Origin: JAAYJR01 sp964540755
GTDB taxonomy: Bacteria > Bacteroidota > Bacteroidia > Bacteroidales > Prolixibacteraceae
Assembly: GCA_964540755.1 (NCBI GenBank)
Contig: CAZIOB010000062.1
Coordinates: forward strand, 21,604 to 85,603
Reading direction: 5' to 3'
Length of the DNA: 64,000 nt
Below are positions 8,226-16,747 of the stretch, one piece after another. Under the pieces are notes generated by a model. The model was not told the origin of the DNA. It worked only from the letters and a program-made list of their open reading frames with translations, and searched no databases. Position 1 is the stretch's first letter; each line of letters begins with the position of its first letter. Made by a program: the position numbers and the translations under genes.

Positions 8226-8921
8226 TTAATACATCTCTGCATGTATTGAATTATAATATATAGTGGTTTTTCCTTCAAATCCTGAATCGGTACCGACAAT
8301 AATCCAGAGAATGCCGGTCGAATCGGTGGATATATTAAAAGGCAATCCGTTTGATACAGTTTTAAGTACATAAATATCCTCATCGGTGTCATTGGAAAAA
8401 TCACCAATCACAAGCATATCATCACCACCCGAACTTTGATTGGATTTATCTATATTCATTCTGTAATAATCATCATTGTCAACTATTTTCTCCGGTTCTG
8501 TCCGGGTTGCTCCTGCTTTAATATACACTGATTCTCCCGGGCTACCCCCGATACCGGCAAGTCCGTCTGGCACATCTGATGCAAATTCAACGTTGAAAGT
8601 AATATTATAAGAGGTATTTGGCTGTAATCCTGTTACTTCTTTTTTTAAGAACATAAAAAGATCGTCACTCAAATTGCTTCCGGATAATTTTAATGCCCCC
8701 TCTGTTTGGTCAAGCGGCTCCGGAAGAGTATCATAACTAAATTGCAATTCAAAGCTTTCTTCTTCCCCAACAGGGTAATCGGCAAAATCCCCGGTCCATC
8801 CCTCAGCATCTTCCTCAAAATCCCATTGTAGTTCAACAGGATTCACATCTCCCCTGTCATTATTTTTACAGGAAAAAAGAATAAGCAACACTCCACCTAT
8901 TATTATTATCTTCCTCATCAT
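8226..8921 (-). CDS. Hypothetical lipoprotein
   Basis: 231 residues from the paired ATGs at 8921/8918. The frame is open a further 60 codons upstream, but a lipoprotein signal begins only here (I-I-I-I-G-G-V-L-L-I-L-F-S-C, lipidated Cys18), so the inner start is chosen. The mature protein is acidic and beta-rich, with aromatic and Asn/Ser-rich strands resembling a carbohydrate-binding or jelly-roll domain (W-D-F-E-E-D-A-E-G-W near the start). No family is recognised. It sits within the sugar-metabolism block, so a role in binding an extracellular saccharide is possible but unproven. The 200-base leader contains competing hairpins. Confidence 0.65.
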   Translation of the reverse strand: MMRKIIIIGGVLLILFSCKNNDRGDVNPVELQWDFEEDAEGWTGDFADYPVGEEESFELQFSYDTLPEPLDQTEGALKLSGSNLSDDLFMFLKKEVTGLQPNTSYNITFNVEFASDVPDGLAGIGGSPGESVYIKAGATRTEPEKIVDNDDYYRMNIDKSNQSSGGDDMLVIGDFSNDTDEDIYVLKTVSNGLPFNISTDSTGILWIIVGTDSGFEGKTTIYYNSIHAEMY

Positions 8922-8932
8922 TTGCAAATTTT

Positions 8933-9005
8933 CTGCTATCCGAATACCGATACTCACGCCTCTGCCGGTCTTAATAGACATATTGCCCTGATAGCAGGAC
9001 CCTGC
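8933..9005 (-). other. Potentially structured leader of the lipoprotein gene
   Basis: CTGCTATC (8933-8940) and GATAGCAG (8990-8997) are perfect complements enclosing ACCG/CGGT (8946-8949 and 8966-8969). GCAG at 8994-8997 can instead pair with CTGC at 9002-9005, so the two foldings are mutually exclusive. Whether the transcript uses them is unknown. Confidence 0.25.
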
Positions 9006-9118
9006 AGTATTAGCAGCAATTCCTATATGAGTAGATTTAATTTTTTTTCCGATTTTTCTCAGTGGCAGCCAGCTGCTGTTTACCGGGTTCACTGACAACA
9101 AGGAAAATTTTAATTTTC

Positions 9119-10114
9119 TTACTCTTTCTGCATAGCTTTATCAAAAGCCACAGCCGAGGGGGCAAAATCTATCCTCCTTACAAATTCACATGCCTCAGTA
9201 GCGCCGGCCTCACGGTCCATTCCGCTGTCTTCCCATTCAACAGACAAGGGTCCTGTATATCCAATGTCATTCAAAGCGCGGATAATATTCTCAAAATTAA
9301 CTTTACCACGGCCCAAACTCCGGAAATTCCAGTACCTCCGGTTATCGCCAAATTCGGAATGGCCCCCGAAAACCCCAATGCTCTCAGGTTTGTCACTCCA
9401 ATAGGCATCTTTCATATGAACATGGAAGATACGGTCGGCAAATTCATAAATAAAACGGATATAATCGACATGCTGATAACTAAAATGGCTGGGATCGAAA
9501 TTAAAACCAAAAGCCGGATGGTTGTCCAGCGCTTTAAGCGTAAGATAAGCGCTATGAATATCGAAAGCTATTTCTGTAGGATGGGCTTCCAGTGCAAATT
9601 TAACTCCCATTTTCTGGTACTCTTCCAGGATCGGGAGCCAGCGCTTTGCAAAATCCTTATAACCTTCTTCAATCATGCTGGAAGGTGTTGGAGGAAACGG
9701 GTATAGCATGTTCCATACAGGACTCCCGGTAAAACCTACAACAGTATCAAGTCCCAGCATTTTGGCCACCTTACCTGTTTTGATCATTTCTTCAGCTGCC
9801 CGCTGACGCACACCCTCAGGATCACCATCTCCCCATATATAACCGGGTAACACACCCTTATGACGATCATCAATAGGATCAGAAACACACTGTCCAACAA
9901 GATGGCTGGAAATAACAAACAGTTTAAGATCATACCTTTTAAGAAGTGCTTTCCTTTCATCACAATAAGCCTGGTCAGCTTTGTCAATCTCCATATGGTC
10001 ACCCCATGTGCAGAGTTCGAGACCATCATAGCCGAATTGTTTTGCTTTTTGACACATCTTTTCAATGGGAAGATCGGCCCATTGTCCGGTAAAAATTGTT
10101 ACTGGTCTGGACAT
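9119..10114 (-). CDS. Sugar phosphate isomerase/epimerase (xylose isomerase-like TIM barrel)
   Basis: 331 residues of the AP-endonuclease-2/xylose-isomerase-like TIM barrel family, without a signal peptide, so cytosolic. Divalent-metal ligands are recognisable at strand ends: Glu176 in L-E-A-H-P-T-E, Asp207 in F-D-P-S-H, His231/His233 in H-V-H-M-K-D and Glu293 in V-E-W-E-D. Such enzymes epimerise or isomerise free or oxidised sugars and inositols, and often work on the keto-product of a Gfo/Idh dehydrogenase. The gene for such a dehydrogenase lies only 26 bases upstream, implying co-transcription and a two-step oxidation/isomerisation. The exact substrate is not deducible. Confidence 0.85.
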   Translation of the reverse strand: MSRPVTIFTGQWADLPIEKMCQKAKQFGYDGLELCTWGDHMEIDKADQAYCDERKALLKRYDLKLFVISSHLVGQCVSDPIDDRHKGVLPGYIWGDGDPEGVRQRAAEEMIKTGKVAKMLGLDTVVGFTGSPVWNMLYPFPPTPSSMIEEGYKDFAKRWLPILEEYQKMGVKFALEAHPTEIAFDIHSAYLTLKALDNHPAFGFNFDPSHFSYQHVDYIRFIYEFADRIFHVHMKDAYWSDKPESIGVFGGHSEFGDNRRYWNFRSLGRGKVNFENIIRALNDIGYTGPLSVEWEDSGMDREAGATEACEFVRRIDFAPSAVAFDKAMQKE

Positions 10115-10140
10115 AATATTTAATTTTAAATTTTAAAAAT

Positions 10141-11301
10141 CTACTCTTCGAATTTTACCCACTTAACCTCATCATCATAACCTGCTTTTATAATGGTATC
10201 TATAAAGTGCATACCTCTTATGCCATCTTCAATTCCGGGAAAATCCAGCATTTCCGCTGTGGGCTCCCTGCCATCCATTTTTGCCATTAATGTCATTGCA
10301 AAATTACGGTAGATATTTGCAAAAGCTTCAAGGTAGCCTTCAGGATGGCCACCGGGAGTGCGAGTATTATGAGCTGCAATGTCGCTGTTCAGGCTTGTCC
10401 CGGTACGCATAATCTGGGCCGGTTTATCCAACCACCTAACAATCAATGTATTAGGTTCATGCTGAAACCATTCTATCCCTCCTTTTTCGCCATATACCCG
10501 TATTTTTAAGGCATTTTCCTCCCCCGCGGCTACCTGGGAAGCCATTAGCACTCCCCTGGCGCCATTATCGAATCGAAGCAATGCTGCTCCGTCATCATCG
10601 AGCAAACGGCCAGGTACAAAAATTTTAAGATCCCCGCACAACTCTGTAACCTTTAATCCGGTGATATATTCAGCCAGATGATGTGCATGGGTCCCTATAT
10701 CCCCCATGCATCCTGCTTTCCCCGAACGCTTGGGGTCAGTCCGCCAGGAGGCCTGGGCATTCCCTGCTTCTTCTACCTTTTCTGAAAGCCAGCCCTGGGG
10801 GTACTCAACATATACCTTCCGGATTGCGCCAAATTCACCATCAGATATCATTTTCTTTGCATGCTTAACAGCCGGATAACCCGAATAAGTATGTGTTAAT
10901 GCCAATGTCAGTCCGGTTTGTTCAAGTTTCTCCTTTAATTTAAGAGCTTCATCAAGACTGAAAGTAATTGGTTTGTCAATCACAACGTTAAATCCATTCT
11001 CCAGCGCCATCATTGCCGGACCGAAATGAACGAAATTGGGCGTTACGATCGAAACAAAATCCATACGTTCTCCTTCTTCAAGAAGTGCTTCTTTTTCAAA
11101 CATCTCCTGATAAGTTTCATATACCCGGCTTTCCGGCAGATAATAAAGTTTCCCTGATAATTTTGAAATTTCAGGATTCACACTAAAACAGCCGCAAACC
11201 AGTTCAATCTGGTTATCCATAAATGCGGCCAAACGGTGGATCGCACCTATAAATGCATCGGTTCCTCCACCAACCATTCCCATTCGAAGTTTTCTATTCA
11301 T
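10141..11301 (-). CDS. Gfo/Idh/MocA family NAD(P)-dependent dehydrogenase
   Basis: 386 residues, cytosolic. The N-terminal Rossmann fold starts M-G-M-V-G-G-G-T-D-A-F-I-G-A. The family E-K-P motif appears as D-K-P-I-T-F near residue 110, with aspartate replacing glutamate. The catalytic helix has C-M-G-D-I-G-T-H-A-H-H-L, followed by the beta-sheet substrate domain. The family oxidises sugar or inositol hydroxyls. It is the first gene of the minus-strand block (Gfo/Idh, TIM barrel, lipoprotein, aldo/keto reductase) and diverges from the Tat-type TIM barrel at 11460 across a 158-base AT-rich region that must hold both promoters. Confidence 0.88.
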   Translation of the reverse strand: MNRKLRMGMVGGGTDAFIGAIHRLAAFMDNQIELVCGCFSVNPEISKLSGKLYYLPESRVYETYQEMFEKEALLEEGERMDFVSIVTPNFVHFGPAMMALENGFNVVIDKPITFSLDEALKLKEKLEQTGLTLALTHTYSGYPAVKHAKKMISDGEFGAIRKVYVEYPQGWLSEKVEEAGNAQASWRTDPKRSGKAGCMGDIGTHAHHLAEYITGLKVTELCGDLKIFVPGRLLDDDGAALLRFDNGARGVLMASQVAAGEENALKIRVYGEKGGIEWFQHEPNTLIVRWLDKPAQIMRTGTSLNSDIAAHNTRTPGGHPEGYLEAFANIYRNFAMTLMAKMDGREPTAEMLDFPGIEDGIRGMHFIDTIIKAGYDDEVKWVKFEE

Positions 11302-11459
11302 AATAATATATTTTGTTTTGATTCAGAAAATTTATGCTTTAAAATTACAACTCTTTTGTAAGGAAGCAAAAACTTATGCAAAAGAACAGCATAAAACTTT
11401 GATGGATTTTAGTAACATTTTACTAATTTAGACCAAAAAAATAAAAAATATATTAAAAA

Positions 11460-12383
11460 ATGAAACGAAGAAATTTTATTAAAAATGCTGCGGCCAGCTC
11501 TATTGCAGTGACCGGAATTGGCAGTGCTTTTGGCGTGGGTGCTTTGGAGACGGTTGCTCCGAACGAAACTAAATTCAAATTAAAGTATGCTCCTCATTTC
11601 GGTATGTTCGCAAACAGCGCCGGAAAGGATTTAATCGATCAGATAAAATTTATGGCTGATCAGGGTTTTACTGCTTTTGAGGATAACGGGATGATGAATA
11701 GAGACAAAAAGATGCAGTCGAAAATTGGTAAAACACTTGCCAGGCTTAATATGACAATGGGAGTTTTTGTGATTGACAAAGGTGGAAATATAGCGAATAC
11801 CCTGGCTGCCGGGAAACCCGAATTTATCGATATATTTTTGGATGGCTGCCGAAGGGCGGTTGATGTTGCCAAACGTACAAATGCCAAATGGATGACTGTA
11901 GTTCCGGGTGGTTTTGAACGCAAACTACCCACAGGAATTCAGGACGCAAATGTTATTGAAGCCCTGCGGCGGGGAGCGGAGATTTTAGAACCGCATGGCC
12001 TGGTAATGGTACTTGAACCTCTTTCTGATTCTCCTGATCTCTATTTGCGTACCTCAGAACAAACCTATATGATCTGCAAGGCAGTGAATAGTCCGGCCTG
12101 TAAAATTTTGTACGATATTTACCACATGCAGAAAAATGAGGGTAATCTGATTAATAATATTGAGCTCACCTGGGATGAAATTTCTTACTTCCAGATTGGG
12201 GATAATCCCGGAAGAAAAGAACCTACTACCGGAGAGATTAATTATAAAAATGTGTTCAAATATATTTACAACAAAGGATATAAAGGGGTCATGGGCATGG
12301 AGCATGGAAATTCAATGAAGGGGATTGAAGGAGAAAAAGCCCTTATTAAAGCTTACAGGGAAGTTGACTCATTCGAAATATAA
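11460..12383 (+). CDS. Hydroxypyruvate isomerase-like TIM barrel with Tat-type signal
   Basis: 307 residues. The N-terminus has a twin-arginine motif (K-R-R-N-F-I-K) followed by a mildly hydrophobic stretch, suggesting folded export by Tat. The barrel matches the hydroxypyruvate isomerase (Hyi) group: metal-ligand regions V-L-E-P-L-S-D, L-Y-D-I-Y-H-M-Q, F-Q-I-G-D-N-P-G-R and M-G-M-E-H-G, plus the family's E-P-T-T-G-E-I-N-Y. It acts on small 2-keto or aldo sugars in the periplasm if exported. It is divergent from the cytosolic Gfo/Idh gene at 10141-11301. Substrate unknown. Confidence 0.82.
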   Translation: MKRRNFIKNAAASSIAVTGIGSAFGVGALETVAPNETKFKLKYAPHFGMFANSAGKDLIDQIKFMADQGFTAFEDNGMMNRDKKMQSKIGKTLARLNMTMGVFVIDKGGNIANTLAAGKPEFIDIFLDGCRRAVDVAKRTNAKWMTVVPGGFERKLPTGIQDANVIEALRRGAEILEPHGLVMVLEPLSDSPDLYLRTSEQTYMICKAVNSPACKILYDIYHMQKNEGNLINNIELTWDEISYFQIGDNPGRKEPTTGEINYKNVFKYIYNKGYKGVMGMEHGNSMKGIEGEKALIKAYREVDSFEI

Positions 12384-12406
12384 TCAGATCAGAAAATTAT
12401 TTAATA

Positions 12407-12420
12407 GCAGGACCGCCTGC
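12407..12420 (+). terminator. Short GC hairpin after the Hyi-like gene
   Basis: GCAGG-ACCG-CCTGC forms a five-pair stem with a tetraloop 24 bases after the stop codon. The following sequence is only moderately T-rich, so termination is uncertain. Confidence 0.3.
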
Positions 12421-12484
12421 ACAATTCTTTTCATTTGGTGAGCATCTGTTAAAAATTCCAGGCAGGGCAAAAAAACTATTTGAA

Positions 12485-14989
12485 ATGGATACAGCCTATC
12501 CTTTAATAACTATTTCTTTTATAATATTTACCGGTTATTTTATTACCTGGCTTTTCTCAGTGTGGAAAATTTTTCCACACAAAGATCATCTTAAATTCTG
12601 GAATTATATATTACTCATCACTTTCCTGATTTCCGGGATAATCGGTCTTATCAGCGTTGTAAAAATTAACTACAAGCTTGACATCCCGGGATATGAACAA
12701 CTTCTCAGATGGCATGTAAATTTTGGTATAGCAATGGCTCTCATCTCATTTTTTCACCTTTTTACAAATTTTTCTTATTACTTTCCGCGGTTAAAAATTC
12801 ATAAATATAAATATTCAAAAAAAATTTATTCTGAAACAGTCGTCGGGACTCCTGTTAAATTCCGGTCTCTTTTTCTTCTGTTGGGAGCTGTAGCTATAAT
12901 AAACCAGGTCGTTTTTATCCGAGAGTTCATTAGTGTTTTATCAGGCAACGAACTGATAATGGGCATTGTTATGGCAAACTGGATGATATTAACCGGATGG
13001 GGTGCATTTACAGGGAGAAAAAATGTTTCTAAAGCTTTCAGCATTAGCAGAGGAGTGACTATGCTCTCTTTCCTCGCCATTATACCTGCCTTTATGACCG
13101 GCCTTTTATACTGGCTGAAATATTTACTGTTTCCGCCCGGTACTGTAGCAGGAATTGCTATTACAATGGCAGGAGCATTCCTTCTGCTATTTCCCGTTTG
13201 TTTTGTCTCCGGTTATCTGTTTACAGCCTTATCCTCTCTTTATTCTGAATCCCAAAATAAAAACCTGATTGGCAGATCCTATGCATTAGAATCTTTTGGC
13301 AGCCTGGCAGGAAGTTTACTTTTCAGCCTGGTTCTGGGAAAATATTTCAATTCGGTCCAGATAATCGGGTTGACTACAGCAACAGCTCTGATCACGGGTG
13401 CAGTAATACATTTTCATACTAATAAATATAAGATGGTATTATACCTGTCAGCCGGTTTGTCACTGCCAATAATAATATTTGCCACAAAACCTGACACTCA
13501 AATAAAAAAATTATTGGTCCCTAATCAAAAAATTGTCCTTAACCACAGCACACGTTACGGGAACCTGTTAGTCACAGAACAATCCGGTCAATATAATTTT
13601 TACGAAAATAATAACCTTCAGTTTTATACTGAGAACATGATAATGAATGAGGAAGCTGTTCATTTTGCAATGGCCCGCCATAAAAATCCTGAATACATAT
13701 TGCTGGTATCAGGGGGTATTGCTGGCATGACAGACGAGATAAAGAAATATCAGGTGAAAGAAATTACCTATCTGGAAAACAATCCTGAAATTTTCCTCCA
13801 CTGGAAAAATCAGGAAGGAGAGAATTTTGAAAATGTCAATATTGTAAAATCCGACATACGGACATTTTTAAAGCGGACAGATAATATTTATGATGTTATT
13901 ATTTTTAACCTGCCGCCACCGTCAACATTAAATTATAACAGATTCTACACAAATGAATTTTTTGATATAATAAAAAAGCACTGTGACAAACAAACCATTG
14001 TGAGCACATCTCTTCCTTCGACAGCTAATTATGCCGAGGAAAATGCTTTGGACGTCAATTCTTCACTCTGGAAAACCCTAAGAATAAATTTCAGTAACTT
14101 ATCTTTTATACAGGGAGAAAAAAATTACTTCCTGGCTTCCGGCAGTCCTATTCCCTCCAATATTACCGAATGCATTGAAAAAAAAGGTATTGAAACAGAA
14201 TATGCAAACAGATATTATCTGGATGATGAACTGCTGAAGATGCGCAGCAATGATATAGTATCCCGGTTTAATCCTGACGCTGAAATAAACTATGATTTCC
14301 GCCCTTACATTTTTATTAAACAAATTTATCACTGGCTCAGTCATTTCGATACAAATTACAAATTACTAATAATAATCCCTGTGTTACTTTTTATCTTGCT
14401 CTTTATCAGGCAGAATGCATTGACGGCAGGACTATACACAGGGGGATTCACTGCGTCTTCTCTCGAAATCACTTTAATGCTTGCATATCAGATCTATGCA
14501 GGGAGCATCTATCTTGCAACGGCATTTTTCTTTACTGCCTTTATGGGAGGCCTGGCTGCGGGAAGCTATAAAAGTTACAACCTGGTAAAGAATAATCCTG
14601 TAAAGAGCTATTACAGCTTACAATTTTTAATTGGTCTTTTTGCCCTGGTATTACCTTTGCTGATCAGGACAGCAGGTTTAATTTCAGGGTACATTTTTAT
14701 AATTCAAATACTTTTCTTCCTTCTGGTCTTTATACTTGCTTTTGGCATAGGCTCAGAATTTAACCTGGCATCAAAATTGCAAAGAAAAGCATATAATGAA
14801 ACATCAGGTATCAATTACAGCGTTGATCTGGCGGGCTCAGCTTTCGGGGCTTATCTGACAGCAATTTTTTTAATTCCTGTAACAGGGTTATTTTATACTT
14901 GTTTAATTATCTGTGCTTTAAATTTAATAAGCGGACTAACAGCATTTTTCTCAAGGAGAAAACCGGTTTTTATGACGAATATGATTTAA
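12485..14989 (+). CDS. Polytopic membrane protein with embedded spermidine-synthase-like domain
   Basis: 834 residues. About three N-terminal helices include two histidines in one helix region (W-H-V-N-F-G...F-F-H-L-F). Then come roughly seven helices (about 130-335), a soluble Rossmann-like domain (about 350-590), and about seven more helices. The flanking helix bundles look like two halves of a transporter-like unit (compare Y-A-L-E-S-F-G-S-L-A-G-S with Y-S-V-D-L-A-G-S-A-F-G-A). The soluble part resembles spermidine synthase: S-G-G-I-A-G-M for the SAM-type glycine loop, Y-L-E-N-N-P-E for the acidic ribose ligand, and K-S-D-I-R. The catalytic D-x-x-D-P region reads N-L-P-P-P, so aminopropyl transfer is unlikely. 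The following gene encodes a radical SAM protein; a shared pathway is inference. Confidence 0.75.
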   Translation: MDTAYPLITISFIIFTGYFITWLFSVWKIFPHKDHLKFWNYILLITFLISGIIGLISVVKINYKLDIPGYEQLLRWHVNFGIAMALISFFHLFTNFSYYFPRLKIHKYKYSKKIYSETVVGTPVKFRSLFLLLGAVAIINQVVFIREFISVLSGNELIMGIVMANWMILTGWGAFTGRKNVSKAFSISRGVTMLSFLAIIPAFMTGLLYWLKYLLFPPGTVAGIAITMAGAFLLLFPVCFVSGYLFTALSSLYSESQNKNLIGRSYALESFGSLAGSLLFSLVLGKYFNSVQIIGLTTATALITGAVIHFHTNKYKMVLYLSAGLSLPIIIFATKPDTQIKKLLVPNQKIVLNHSTRYGNLLVTEQSGQYNFYENNNLQFYTENMIMNEEAVHFAMARHKNPEYILLVSGGIAGMTDEIKKYQVKEITYLENNPEIFLHWKNQEGENFENVNIVKSDIRTFLKRTDNIYDVIIFNLPPPSTLNYNRFYTNEFFDIIKKHCDKQTIVSTSLPSTANYAEENALDVNSSLWKTLRINFSNLSFIQGEKNYFLASGSPIPSNITECIEKKGIETEYANRYYLDDELLKMRSNDIVSRFNPDAEINYDFRPYIFIKQIYHWLSHFDTNYKLLIIIPVLLFILLFIRQNALTAGLYTGGFTASSLEITLMLAYQIYAGSIYLATAFFFTAFMGGLAAGSYKSYNLVKNNPVKSYYSLQFLIGLFALVLPLLIRTAGLISGYIFIIQILFFLLVFILAFGIGSEFNLASKLQRKAYNETSGINYSVDLAGSAFGAYLTAIFLIPVTGLFYTCLIICALNLISGLTAFFSRRKPVFMTNMI

Positions 14990-15051
14990 TTTAAATTTTA
15001 CGTTAGAACCCTGCGGTTTTATGTGATCAGAGATTTATAAATATTAAACAG

Positions 15052-16173
15052 ATGAAGAAAAGGCAATTTTTGAAGACAGCATTTCTGGGGGCAGGGGGAT
15101 TATGTTTCTCTTCTCCTGTAAACTCTTCCATGTCAAATATTTTTTCTTCCCAAGTTGGGGAAAAATGGACAAAGGAAGCAATGTTTTATACAGTAACCCC
15201 AAGAGGGATACGGTGCCAGATTTGTCCTAATGAATGTGATATTAAAGAAGGGGAGAGAGGTGACTGCCGTAACCGGGTAAATAAAAATGGCAAGTTATAT
15301 ACTATTGCTTATGGAAATCCCTGCGCTGTCCATATAGACCCGATTGAAAAAAAACCACTAATGCATTTTCTGCCGGGAAGTAATGCTTTTTCGGTGGCAA
15401 CAGCAGGATGCAACCTTGCCTGCCTTAATTGTCAGAACTGGACAATCTCACAGAAAAGTCCGGAAGAAACCCAAAACTACGATCTTCTTCCTGATAAACT
15501 TGTAAAATCATGTATAGAAAATAATTGCAGGTCAATCGCATATACATATTCCGAACCTATAACTTTTTATGAATATACTTATGATTCATCTGTACTTGCA
15601 CATCAGGCAGGCATTAAAAATGTTATAGTAACAGCCGGCTATGTCAACCGGGATCCTTTACTGAAGCTGTGTGAAGTGATAGATGCAGCCAATGTGGACC
15701 TAAAATCCTTCAGCGATGAAATTTATCTGAAATTAAATGCCGGTAAACTTCAACCTGTGCTGAATACCCTGTTAACTATTAAAGACCAGGGTGTATGGCT
15801 TGAAATAACAAACCTTGTGATTCCTTCATGGACAGATGACATGGATATGATAAGAAGGATGTGCAACTGGCTTTTGAAAAATGGTTTTGAAGAAACTCCT
15901 TTGCATTTCAGCCGTTTTTACCCTTCTTATAAACTAACCCAATTGCCCCCGACTCCTGTCAATATTCTTAAAAATGCACGGCAAATTGCATTGGAGGAAG
16001 GCCTAAAATATGTTTATATCGGCAATGTTCCGGGACTGGATGCGGAAAACACTATTTGTCCGGCCTGTAAAAAAGTATTGATCGAACGCCGGGGATACAG
16101 AATATTACAAAATCATATTACTGATGGAAAATGCAGCTTCTGCGGTGCTCCTGTTGCCGGCATATGGGAATAA
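15052..16173 (+). CDS. AmrS-type radical SAM protein (AmmeMemoRadiSam family) with export-type N-terminus
   Basis: 373 residues. The radical SAM cluster is C-N-L-A-C-L-N-C (Cys120, Cys124, Cys127). It is preceded by an N-terminal cysteine set C55-x2-C58-x3-C62...C72 and followed by a C-terminal C-x2-C...C-x2-C pair, probably a zinc knuckle. The order matches the AmmeMemoRadiSam-system radical SAM protein AmrS. The first 25 residues (K-K-R-Q-F-L-K-T-A-F-L-G-A-G-G...) look like a Tat signal, although the second arginine position is K-R rather than R-R. Export would be odd for an oxygen-sensitive iron-sulfur enzyme unless Tat-folded. AMMECR1 and Memo partners are not in the window. It lies 62 bases after the spermidine-synthase-like gene. 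Confidence 0.82.
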   Translation: MKKRQFLKTAFLGAGGLCFSSPVNSSMSNIFSSQVGEKWTKEAMFYTVTPRGIRCQICPNECDIKEGERGDCRNRVNKNGKLYTIAYGNPCAVHIDPIEKKPLMHFLPGSNAFSVATAGCNLACLNCQNWTISQKSPEETQNYDLLPDKLVKSCIENNCRSIAYTYSEPITFYEYTYDSSVLAHQAGIKNVIVTAGYVNRDPLLKLCEVIDAANVDLKSFSDEIYLKLNAGKLQPVLNTLLTIKDQGVWLEITNLVIPSWTDDMDMIRRMCNWLLKNGFEETPLHFSRFYPSYKLTQLPPTPVNILKNARQIALEEGLKYVYIGNVPGLDAENTICPACKKVLIERRGYRILQNHITDGKCSFCGAPVAGIWE

Positions 16174-16200
16174 AAAAACCGCTTCTAAAATGAGAAACGG
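16172..16200 (-). terminator. Rho-independent terminator of the carboxypeptidase-like gene
   Basis: CCGTTTCT pairs with AGAAGCGG (one G-U pair) across a short loop, and seven T follow on the minus strand (16178-16172). It lies 40 bases past the stop of the minus-strand gene at 16241 and overlaps the amrS-type stop codon. Confidence 0.65.
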
Positions 16201-16240
16201 CTTGGAAATGACGGAATAAGGAAATTAAAGAAATACTTAG

Positions 16241-16591
16241 CTATTTGGAAGTTTCCATTGTAATTTTTAATTCAGTAGCTTTTGTATTCAGATTAACAAC
16301 CTGGGTGGCTTTTTCATAAGAAATATAATCGGACACCAGTTTATATTCTCCCGGTCTAATATTTTCAAATGAAAATTTTCCATCCAGATCAGTATAGGTT
16401 TTTGTGTCCAGATCGTCGATTGAAACCTCAACTCCAACCAGTAATTCGCCTGTTTCTGAGTCATAAATAGTCCCGGAGACTGCAACAGTTGCATTGCTGT
16501 CCGAATCAACAGTTTTACTTACATCTTTACCTTCAGCTGCAACAGTTATCGCAAGCATAACAGAGAGAAATCCGACAATTAATTTTTTCAT
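16241..16591 (-). CDS. Small exported carboxypeptidase-regulatory-like domain protein
   Basis: 116 residues. A clear signal peptide (M-K-K-L-I-V-G-F-L-S-V-M-L-A-I-T-V-A-A-E-G) is followed by a single carboxypeptidase D regulatory-like beta-sandwich: V-S-G-T-I-Y-D-S-E-T-G-E-L-L-V-G-V-E-V, then Y-T-D-L-D-G-K-F-S-F and P-G-E-Y-K-L. This is the domain found at the N-terminus of SusC-type receptors, here alone. The role is unknown; it may be an envelope stability or binding module. It is monocistronic, with a terminator at 16172-16200. Confidence 0.75.
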   Translation of the reverse strand: MKKLIVGFLSVMLAITVAAEGKDVSKTVDSDSNATVAVSGTIYDSETGELLVGVEVSIDDLDTKTYTDLDGKFSFENIRPGEYKLVSDYISYEKATQVVNLNTKATELKITMETSK

Positions 16592-16747
16592 ATGATTAAA
16601 ATTTTTTGATTTCTAAATAGTGACAGAAATTTATAAAGAACCAAAACTTCAAATATTTCTTTATGTAAAAATAGGGAAGTACCATTAAACCGCAATTACA
16701 GAAATATTACAGTTTTATTACATTTCTTCAGGTATTCAGGCATAATA

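Noticed and set aside
8922..9101. 60-codon extension of the lipoprotein gene
   Set aside because: It precedes a lipoprotein signal that must be N-terminal to work.
9062..9706. 214-codon open frame on the plus strand
   Set aside because: It lies opposite the well-supported TIM-barrel gene at 9119-10114, has no recognisable domain and shows no signal or promoter.
12384..12484. Open frame continuing upstream of the spermidine-synthase-like gene
   Set aside because: About 34 codons without a stop precede the ATG, but no start codon at a sensible place and no similarity were found; a run of this length is not rare.
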